From positions 8,129,501-8,193,500 of the forward strand of contig NC_084938.1 in the NCBI RefSeq assembly GCF_958298935.1: a stretch of 64,000 nt of DNA, read 5' to 3'. This document shows, one piece after another, positions 13,410 to 22,199 of the stretch. Source of the stretch: Phragmites australis. Its lineage: Eukaryota; Streptophyta; Magnoliopsida; Poales; Poaceae. The notes under the pieces were generated by a model. That model was not told the DNA's origin and did not search any database. It was given only the letters and a program-made list of their open reading frames with translations. The stretch's first letter is position 1. Every line of letters starts with the position of its first letter. Made by a program: the position numbers and the translations under genes.

Positions 13410-14932
13410 TGTAAGGATCAGTGATGTCCTAAGAAGGAGGGGGTGAATTAGGACATTTAAAACTATTCAGCTCCAAAAACTTTACAAGATAAACTTATAT
13501 CAATTTCTATCCAAATATGCTCTAGGTTTATTTAGTATATCTACTCTACCGTTCAAAAGGTTTGCAACCTACTCTAGGAGGGTAAATTGCAAGTATGTAA
13601 ATGCGGAAACGTAAATAAGGTAGAGAGAGCAAACTCGGCACAAGAGATTTTTTTCTTGTGGTATCGATGGCATGAATGCCACCCCTAATCCACATTGGAG
13701 CTCCACCAAAGATATGCTCCCAGTTGCCAAGACTCTTTCAGTCATGGCTCTTGAGCCACCAAGCCACCAAGGCAATACCTCAAGTTAGATAAGCCACCAA
13801 GCCACCAAGGTGTCTCATTGCTAGCCTCTCTTCCCATCACTTGCTGCCGTCTTCACTTTGGAGCTTGAGCCACCAAGGCAAGGGTCTCCGTATCCCCGTA
13901 TAAGCTTCTTGCCACCGCTCTACACCAAGTTGGAGGGTCAACAAGCATGAGCCACAGAGGCTCACAGTGCTAACAAGTCACCTAGACTCCATGATGCTGA
14001 CGTACCACTTTGTACACTCTAGGATCACTCCTTGATCTATTCTCTAGACAGCAACACCTAGCAACAACTCTCTCTAGGCCTATTAGCACTAATCACTCTC
14101 TAATATTGTGCTTAATTGCCTTGGACGATAACTTTAAGCACTTTGGTGGCTTGGATGTATTCTCAACTGTATGTGAGCTTCTCTGGACTACAACACCTTC
14201 AAATAACCTAGTGGAGGGGTATTTATATCCTTAACCCCGCATACTAGTCGTTGCATCAATGCTTACATTTCGTTGTACTCACCGGAAGGTCCGACATGTG
14301 CAACATTACAAGCGTCAGACTATCCGACGTGTACTCTCTATGAACAAGCAGTTGTAACTCCACTTTCTTTCTTGTGAACTCTAGAAGGTCTGGCGTGATG
14401 TCCTCTTTGAACACCGGAACATCTTACGTGCATATGATACCAACCGAGCCATTTGCAACCCATCTGGAAAAAATGATCCGATGTGTTCATTTTGTGAACG
14501 CCAGAATATCCGGCATGTTATTAGATTTTGCTGCAAACTTTTTGTGAATGCAGGAGTATTCTTGTGAACGATGGAGATTTTTCTTTGTGAGCGTTGGAAT
14601 ATGCGGCGTATACAATTTCAGCAGAAACAATAATATGTATTTTGGGCATAACTTTTCGCTCCGAACTCCGATTTTGATGATATTGGACTCTATGAATAGC
14701 TTGTGAATAGCTCTACAAGATTGTATAGAAATTCATCCCATTTGATCACATCAAAATTTATGGAATAAGTTCAATTCATTCCTCTCTTTGTCTCGGCTTC
14801 GGTGACTTCTCTTTTGTTACATCCATGAGACCTACTAAAGTATATACTTGATAAATATGTTTATCCCATTGACTATGTTGTCATTAGTCACTAAAACCAC
14901 ATACATACCCTAAGAGGGTCATGTTCCCTACA
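13410..14932 (-). mobile_element. Sirevirus 3' LTR
   Basis: This 1,523-bp LTR has terminal inverted bases TGTA...TACA. Its inner end at 14932 abuts a polypurine tract, so on the minus strand it is the 3' LTR, beginning TGTAGGGAAC. Positions 13410-14115 align closely with 18249-18919. A short internal duplication of 'aagccaccaagccaccaagg' lies at about 13758-13820. LTR length and the linked gag are typical of SIRE/Maximus elements. Confidence 0.85.
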
Positions 14933-14933
14933 A

Positions 14934-14948
14934 TCTCCCCCTTTTTGT
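14934..14948 (-). other. Polypurine tract
   Basis: On the minus strand this reads CAAAAAGGGGGAGAT, one base from the 3' LTR start. Related purine tracts recur upstream at about 15113-15129, 15323-15336 and 15557-15568. Multiple polypurine tracts are a known Sirevirus hallmark. Confidence 0.8.
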
Positions 14949-16380
14949 GATTGATGACAACACAACCAAAGCAAGAGGCAAATCATAAATGATACCAATT
15001 GCAAAGGACACAAGGCCTTACCTCTTTGCTTGGATGTATTGTAAGAACAACCAATTGATACCAAATGTAAGGAAAAGATCCGATCTTGTCATACCTTGTT
15101 CTTACATTCACTTTGTCCCCCTTTTTTTGTGGTCGCTATGAAGATAATTCTCTCTCCTTGCTCCATCGCCACTATCTCCCTTGACTGACCTATGCAAGTG
15201 CTCATTGCTTCTTCTCCCCATTTGTCGACCTTGGCATCCCTAGGTATTTTGCTTCCTTGCTTGTTATTCCCCTAGGCATGCCACCTTGCTTCATATAACT
15301 TGAACTTATTTTGGTCGTCAAAATTCTCCCCCTTTGTCAACAATCTCAAAAGGGCTATAAACACATGTTAAACTAAAGGAAAAACCTTAGAGCAAATAGG
15401 AGAGATCTTCATAAAATATGATCCAATAAAATGATACCAATTGTAGGGATTCAATTCAAAGATATGATACCAATTGAGTTGAAATGAGCTATATGGATAC
15501 CATTTGAAATGAAAACACATGGATCACAATTCATGAAAATCACATAATATAGTCTAAACTCCCCCTATATATATATGCATACATATGATAAGCGTGAAAC
15601 ATATGCACAACTTAGACAATATGAAGAGATATGAAGTTTAAGCCGTATTATGTACGAATGAATTGATAATGATACCAATTGATGAATAAGCATTGCATAC
15701 CTCTGAGAATATGTAGGTTATTCCATGAAAGTACAAAAGATATCAATTGTAACACATGTTAGTGTCAAAATCACAATCCATAGGATATGCTCCAGCTAAA
15801 TGTGTGCATAAAAGTGTTGAATACTTGCAAGAGACATGAACTTGTTTTTGACAACAATGAAGGTTTATCCTATAGATTGGACTCATGGCACATAAATGAT
15901 ACCAATTGTAGAAATATGATATGTAAAGAACCTACAACTAATAAATCATGTAAGTTGCTCATAGGTTAGAAAGAAATACAAGCAACTTACCATATGAAAA
16001 ACCTACACTAGTCATTGTAAGAAAATAGAATATGCATATGCAATCCTACACAAGGCAAAGGTACTAGATGCAAAATAAAATGCATTAACACAAATGTAGC
16101 TACCATTACCTCTTTTAGTTTTGAATAGGGATTTGAGTATATGCTGATTAAGAACTTAATCAATATGCCCAATCTTGTATACTTGCATTCTTTACTTGAA
16201 TCTTCACTACATCTTATGGGCCAAGTCTACAAGTCCCCAATGCCGACATGTGGACTTCAAGTCTTTTTTGGACCCTAAACCGAATGGGGGCGTTTCATGT
16301 TGGTGATGACTTCCTTTGGTACCCAAATAGATTGGTTTCACCTCGGTCCTTTCTCCCAATCATGTGTGCAACTACTTTGC
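14949..16380 (-). other. Sirevirus 3' linker with repeated motif
   Basis: There is no coding domain. The segment lies between gag remains and the 3' LTR. It carries eight copies, five of them exact, of GATACCAATTG on the plus strand, at 14991, 15057, 15433, 15466, 15496, 15671, 15739 and 15898. On the element's sense strand this reads CAATTGGTATC. It also carries three additional purine tracts. Protease, integrase, RT and RNase H should lie between gag and this linker but are missing altogether. Confidence 0.7.
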
Positions 16381-18231
16381 CATTATTCTTCTTCTTGAGC
16401 TTTTAGTGGTTGCTCTTGGTCTTGATCTTGTACTTGAGCTTGGTGTAGAGGTTGGAGGTTTTGTTGGAGAGGTTCGTCATCTTCTTCTTCTACTTGGTCT
16501 CCCTTTTGACTTGCTTGCATTGAAAGGATTTGTGGCATTCTTGATGGCACTTAAAGCATTTCATGGTGGACCCCTCCGCAAGCTTGTTCACCATGTTATC
16601 ACGGTTATCTCGAGGAGGTTGGACATGTTCTTGGCCCTTTAATATTGACAAGTCCTTCTTGAGCCTCTCTACTTCTTGCTTGAGCTCATGATCCTCTTGT
16701 GCAATGAGATCATTAGATGAATCTACAACAACATTCTCAATAGATGTCCCATTGTAAAGGATGAGCTAGGTAAATCAATTAAATCATCACAAGGAGTAGA
16801 AGCATTGGCATTAGGATTGAAATTAAAGAGAGAGGTAAATTGTTTCAAAGGGACCTTAGGTTGAGATTCAATGCACTCAAATTTTGCCTTAAGCTATTCA
16901 TGCTCCTTATTTAGCAATTTGAATTTGCTCAATAATTATTTATAATTAGAAACAAATGTAGCATAAATATCATTAAGGGCATTGAATTTTTAAAGTTCTT
17001 TAGCTTGTTTCTTTAAGGCCCTTTGTTGCTCATTGCTCAAATCAAGGTGTTCTTCTTCAGAGAGTGAATCCTCATTGGATTCATCATTACTTACATCGTT
17101 TTCCATACCTTTGGCCATAAGACACTTATGAGATGACATACGTGACGACTTTCATGATGACGACCTTGAGGAAGAGCTTCTCTTGGAGGAGCGGGTGGTG
17201 AAGCTCTCATCACTTGAGCTTGAATCATCTTCACTCACCTATCTTCCTATGCTTGTGAATGCTTTGCCTCTTCCCCTTGTCTCCCTCTTGTTCTTGGTCT
17301 TCTTCTCCTTCTTGATATGATCAATTGTGTTGACCAAGTTCTCCATGGATATTGGATAATCAATCTTGGCGTTGATCCTCTTGAGGTTCTTTTCCACTTG
17401 TGAGATGAGCTTGGAGACCTTGGGATCAATATCTTCATCACTTGAGGTGCTTTTTCTAATCTTCTTCATAGCTCTCTCATTTTCATCACCATCATTTTTG
17501 CTTGAGCTTGACTCATGCTCTTGCCTCCTCATCTTTGCCTTCATGTGTAGGCACGAAGCTTGCTTGCTTGTGAGGGCAAAGTTCTTAGTGCCAGATGAGG
17601 AAGAAGCTTCAACCCCCATATTCATGGTCATCTCATGGGTGGTGATCTTGCCGAGCACTTGACTTGGAGTTATCTTCTTAATATCATTGTTGTAGATGAT
17701 GGAGACTATTAACTTGTACTTTGAAAGAAGAGCTCAAAGTATCCTTCTCACCACTTGATCATCTTCAATTGGCGTCAAACATAGCCATTAATCTCATTAA
17801 CAAGAATATTCAAACATGAATATATATCATTAGCACTTTCATGGGGAAGTTGTTTGATGCTATTGAGCTTAGTGACTATCACATGATATTTCTCATTACG
17901 CACATCCTTTATGCCTTCATATATTTCAATGACATTAGTCCAAATATCATATGCATCAGTGAGAGAATAAACTCTATTGAAAGCATCTGTGTATAGAGAT
18001 GATAAAATGATACTAGCCGCCAATGCATCTAATTACCCCTCCTTGTTTGTGACATGAAGTCTCATCATTTCTTCGGTAACTCTCTAAACATCTAAACCCT
18101 TAGCTTGCAAATAACAAGACATTAGAATTTTCCAACTGGGGAAGTAAGTGTCGTCAAAATATGAAGCATCATGGGTATCCATCTTAACCCCAGACGTCAC
18201 AACTCTAGTCAGTTAAACCTATCAAGAGCAC
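16381..18231 (-). pseudogene. Sirevirus gag remnant
   Basis: Read on the minus strand, this is a SIRE/Maximus-type gag. An N-terminal part at 18023-17775 contains FNRVYSLTDAYDIWTNVI and LPHESANDIYSCLNILV, the conserved capsid region. A middle part at 17658-17239 contains LGKITTHEMTMNM and a serine/lysine-rich stretch. A coiled-coil-like ELKQEVERLKK stretch lies near 16690-16650. The CCHC knuckle CFKCHQECHKSFQC is at 16558-16517. Stops and frame changes separate the pieces. The knuckle has Cys where Gly is usual (residue 8). The pol region that should follow is deleted. Confidence 0.8.
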
Positions 18232-18235
18232 GAGT

Positions 18236-18246
18236 CTTCGATACCA
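18236..18246 (-). other. Degenerate primer binding site
   Basis: On the minus strand this reads TGGTATCGAAG, matching the first seven bases of the initiator tRNA-Met primer site and then diverging. It lies two bases inside the LTR that starts at 18249. Confidence 0.6.
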
Positions 18247-18248
18247 CT

Positions 18249-18919
18249 TCTAAGGATCGGTGGCATCCTAAGAGGGGGGTGAATCAGGAAATTTAAAACT
18301 ATTCATCTCCAAAAACTTTATAAGATAAACTTATATCAATTTCTATCTAAATATGCTCTAGGTTTATCTAGTATGTCTACTCTACCATTCAAAAGGTTTG
18401 CAACCTACTCTAGAAAGGTAAATTGCAAGTATATAAATGCAGAAACATAAATAAGGTAGAGAGAGCAAACTCGGTATAAGGGATTTTTATCCCATAGTAT
18501 CAATAGCATGAATGCCACCCCTAGTCCACGTTGGAGCTCCACCAAGGATATGCTCCCAGTCGCCAAGACTGTTCTGGTCACGGCTCTTGAGCCAAACCAC
18601 CAAAGCAAGGTCTCACCGTTAGCCCTTTTTTTGTCACTTGCCACCATCTTCACTACGGAGCTTGAGCCACCAAGGCAAGGATCTCCATATCCCCGTACAA
18701 GTTTCTTACCACCGCTCGACACCAAGTTGGAGGGTCAACAAGCATGAGCCACCAAGGCTCATGGTGCCGGTGAGTCACCAAGACTCTAAGGTGCCACGTA
18801 CCACTTGGTATACTCTAGGATCACTCCTTGATCCACTCTCTAGGCAGCAACACCTAGCAACAACTCTCTCTAGGTCTATTAGCACTAATCACTCTCTAAT
18901 CTTGTTCTTAATTGCCTTA
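18249..18919 (-). mobile_element. Sirevirus 5' LTR, truncated
   Basis: This aligns with the inner part of 13410-14932, roughly 10 percent different by eye, with small indels. The match stops at about 18919 ('aattgcctt'), so the promoter half of the LTR is lost and replaced by unrelated DNA. The matching target duplication is therefore also lost. Confidence 0.8.
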
Positions 18920-19109
18920 TATCGAGGGTGTCCCTGACAATGATTCTGGGGTATGCTGGACAGTGGGTGTGTGATCGGCATTCCGGGTGTGCCTGTAGAA
19001 TGTGTGTGTGTTTGTTACTCAAGAACTCCAGAGTTATCCAGGTTTAGGCCCCCCGTGGGGTAATAGCCCTATTATGTATAGATGCCTACAACTGCAAAAT
19101 AGCAGTGTC
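18920..19109. other. Unassigned junction DNA
   Basis: No coding potential is seen. The text 'ggcccccgtggggtaatagccct' at about 19048-19070 resembles grass gypsy LTR 3' ends, so this may be a short LTR scrap between the Sirevirus and the CACTA remains. Confidence 0.3.
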
Positions 19110-19566
19110 CATATAGATGCCTACAACTGTAATGAAAATAGGGAGACCTACTATGTATTCATAGAGGCGATATAGGAGCTCGACTATGGAGTGTTAAAGG
19201 TTCCTCTTTTTCGGTGCCAATGGGTCAAACTCCCAGGGGGTGTGAAGGTCGACAAGTACTTATGACTACAGTGGACCAAAAACTTGTTGGATATAGGGAA
19301 GAACTATTCGTAGTTGCGAATGATGTTATGCAAGTCTTCTATGTAAAGGACCCGGACCCGGCTAACAAGGAGGAGCGCCACGTGGTTCTTCAAGGAAAAA
19401 GATGGATTGTCAGAGTAGAGAATGTTATTGACGAGGATGACTACAATAAATTCGATGCGCTACTACTTTTGAAGAGGATGTCGACCTAGGTCCCATGGAA
19501 GACATATACGAACCTCCCTATGTACGCCGTAATCATAATGAAGGGAAAATAGTTAAGATAAAGTAG
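19110..19566 (+). pseudogene. CACTA TNP2-like transposase C-terminus
   Basis: The plus strand encodes the end of an En/Spm (CACTA) transposase. The best frame, from 19214, contains KLVGYREELFVVANDVMQVF, then YVKDPDPANKEERHVVLQGK, then RVENVIDEDDYNKFD. This is the conserved C-terminal block that follows the TNP2 domain in grass CACTA elements. Upstream text in another frame, and a downstream acidic tail (EDVDLGPMED...) in a third, show at least two frameshifts. The catalytic TNP2 domain itself is absent, so the element is truncated on its left. Confidence 0.75.
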
Positions 19567-19816
19567 CTAAATTGTATTCATTACTATGTATGAATTTGTT
19601 TTAGATGCAATTATACCTCACTTTTGTTATGGAAGCTTCAATTTGTAGTGGCGATGGTGGAAGATGTCTTTATAATTGAGCATATTAATTTTTTATTTTT
19701 AATAATGAATTAGCAATTTTTAATGATTTAAATATTTATCGATGAAATTAAGATATATAGGAAGCTCCAATTATATTTTTTTAATTATACCTCACTTTTG
19801 TTATGGAAGCTTCAAT
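19567..19816. other. AT-rich spacer within CACTA remains
   Basis: There is no gene. The phrase 'attatacctcacttttgttatgg' occurs twice, near 19608 and 19785, indicating a local direct duplication. Confidence 0.5.
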
Positions 19817-20460
19817 TTCTCCGCGCGTGTGAAACTAAAACAAATTTTTTGCACCCACGGTACCAACATGAAAAGTGTTTCGCTGCCGGTGGACATATTA
19901 GGCCGGTAGTGAAATTACTTTCATTACCAGTGGATTTATTAAGCCGGCAATGAAAGTAGTTTCACTGCCAGTCGTTCTCTTCAGCCCTAATATAGAAACT
20001 TAGGTATGAACATGTTTATTTTAATTTTTTATTGAATTAGAAAATTGAACCACAAAATTTAGGTATATACAAAACTTAATTTCGGTATATAACAAGTTCA
20101 AAATTAAATAAATATGTATTAGGATTTTAGGTCAATAAAATGTTAATTAATATAGACGGTACAAACTCAATATAAAACTCTTGAGTAGCACAGCGGTTTG
20201 TTCGGTCTTACTTGGTGCAGGTTGTGGGTTCGATTCTCTATGCGTGTGCGTGAAACTAAAACAATTTTTTTGCACCTTGTGGCACCAGCAATGAAAGAGG
20301 TTTCACTGTCGGTGGATATATTGGGCCGGCAGTGAAACTACTTTCACTGCCAGTAGATTTATTGAGCCGACAGTGGAAGTAGTTTCACTGCCGGTCATCC
20401 TCTTGAGCCGGCAGTGAAGGTACCCTTTCACTGCCGGTGGGCATATTGAGCAGGCGGTGA
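19817..20460. repeat. CACTA subterminal repeat block, duplicated
   Basis: Two direct copies (19817-19990 and 20245-20460) each start with 'gtgaaactaaaacaa', a T-run and 'gcacc', then carry many tandem and inverted CCGGCAGTGAAA / TTTCACTGCCGG units about 30 bp apart. Such units are typical of CACTA ends. Here they lie inside the region rather than at an obvious terminus, suggesting nested or rearranged CACTA copies. The second copy is preceded by a tRNA-like module at 20186-20237. Confidence 0.7.
20186..20237 (+). other. tRNA-like A-box/B-box module
   Basis: TAGCACAGCGGT at 20186-20197 fits the pol III A-box and GGTTCGATTCT at 20227-20237 fits the B-box closely, with start-to-start spacing of 41 bp. 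Flanking sequence does not fold as a normal tRNA by eye and there is no obvious acceptor stem, so I call it tRNA-derived or tRNA-like and not a tRNA gene. Confidence 0.5.
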
Positions 20461-21338
20461 AAGCCCTCCCCGATAAAATGGCTCGACGCCCGCGCCCTCT
20501 GATACTTAATTTTTTTTTCCCCTTCCCTCATGTGCCCTCTGGCGAGTTGTGTCGATTCTTCTCTAGTTTATTGATTTGTATGTTTTATTTGTTTCAAAAT
20601 GCAGTGAGAATGGCATGTAGATATATAATTACTGACAAGGAGTTGTGCTAGGCACAAGTATTTGAGTTACCAAGCTTGTCTTTATCCTGTTTGGATTTCT
20701 TTGGTAGTGCTATGCAACCTAATTATTCCTTGGGAAAGATTTATTTGTTTTCTGTGTTTCAAGCAATTGGAGCTTGACTTTTCTAGTTAAGCTCAAATGT
20801 TATTTACAAGAGGTGTCAGTTTCTGTACATAGATATGATAAGATAATGGAGGATATTGGTGCAAACTATCGAAGTCCTAATAAGGACATGCTCTCTATGG
20901 AGAAGCAAACATTTCTTTTGAAATACAATAAAATAGTGGCGATGATGATATGGCTCAAGGCCGTATTTCTTTATTACTTCTAGGACTTTAGTACTGATTA
21001 CCTATTTGGAGATAAAGCTAGCATTCTTCTTGAGTACTGAAGTCCTATAAGGCCATTTGCTTCCTTTCCGAACGGGTAATCAGTACTGAAGTCCTAATAA
21101 GGCATTTGCTTGAGCCACTGTGCTGTAATGTAACATGAACACTATCTTTTCATAACATTTTTTTGGTGTTAGTGTGGTTTGTATAGTATATCATTTTTAC
21201 ATATTCTCTGAAATTTATGACTACTATGACATGGTATGTTGTTCAGCCCTAGCATAATTCAACTCTTGTTATGTGTTGTATTAAAAATTGCACTATTTTC
21301 ATACTTGTTTTACTTTTTTTTTTACAAATGATGAAATT
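20461..21338. other. No gene recognised (CACTA interior)
   Basis: AT-rich DNA with short frames and no domain. The phrase 'actgaagtcctaataaggcatttgctt' partly recurs near 21040 and 21080. It lies between CACTA coding remnants and is probably element interior or intron. Confidence 0.4.
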
Positions 21339-21455
21339 GGAGAATTATTTACCATACATATGACTGTAAAGCTCGACTGGGATGGTTATTACACATGCAC
21401 CATGCATGTTTTTTCACTATCCCAGTCGAGCTTGCAGTCGTATATAATTATCTCC
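21339..21455. repeat. Long imperfect hairpin
   Basis: Left arm 21339-21383 and right arm 21419-21455 are inverted copies. The inner 15 bases (AAGCTCGACTGGGAT and its complement) pair almost perfectly, outer parts pair with small bulges, and the loop is about 35 bases. It could be a MITE-like foldback within the CACTA element or a small-RNA precursor-like structure. No flanking duplication was identified. Confidence 0.65.
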
Positions 21456-22199
21456 ATAATCTGATGCAGATCACTCAAAGAATTGACTCTTTATTGGATG
21501 GTGGTTGCATATGATGTTGGTGACTGATTTTTGTTTTTGTTTATTGCTTTTCTTCTTACACACCCTAATGTATAGATACTGATGCTATGCTTATTTTAGT
21601 ACTGATCAATGCACTATCATGATGAGTTTATATGAAAAGCACTGCCCAGTATATCATTTATGCCTATTATCTGAAATTTAGGACTGCTATGACATGGTAT
21701 GTTGTCCATCGTGGCCGGCTAAGTGGAGTGTTCTCCAATTAGGAGCATGTTACAAAGGATACAAGTCCAAACATGAAGCTATTGTGGCATAGAACAGTCA
21801 CGTCATTCAAGCCGAGCTAAAATTGGCTAACTTCGAAAATAAGAAGAAGTTTGATTTCACGTATAAAGATGTCATAATCCTAGGTCTGGTTGTAATCATC
21901 ATTATTTTGATATGTGAGATGATGTGACCTATAAGATCAATGTGTATTGTTAGTACTTTTATGCCTATTTTGCTACGTTAGATGTGATTTTTTTTTGTTA
22001 AATGTGGTTCTAACGTACTCAATTACAATATTGTATATGTATGCATTCTATCTATCGACTCCTTCATAGTTATCTCACTCTTTTGACAGCCTCCATCCCT
22101 CCCTCATCGGCTTTATCTCTATCTCCCTCCTTTCTCAGCTCTCTATATGTAGACTACTCAACCACTTGTCATCATCGTATGTAGAACTTTCAGGAAGGA

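Noticed and set aside
16364..16642. Plus-strand frame rich in Leu and Val
   Set aside because: It is antisense to the Sirevirus gag CCHC region, and the hydrophobic look comes from the complement of Lys/Glu-rich codons.
20186..20237. A functional tRNA gene
   Set aside because: Only the A- and B-box-like parts are seen; no acceptor or anticodon stem could be drawn.
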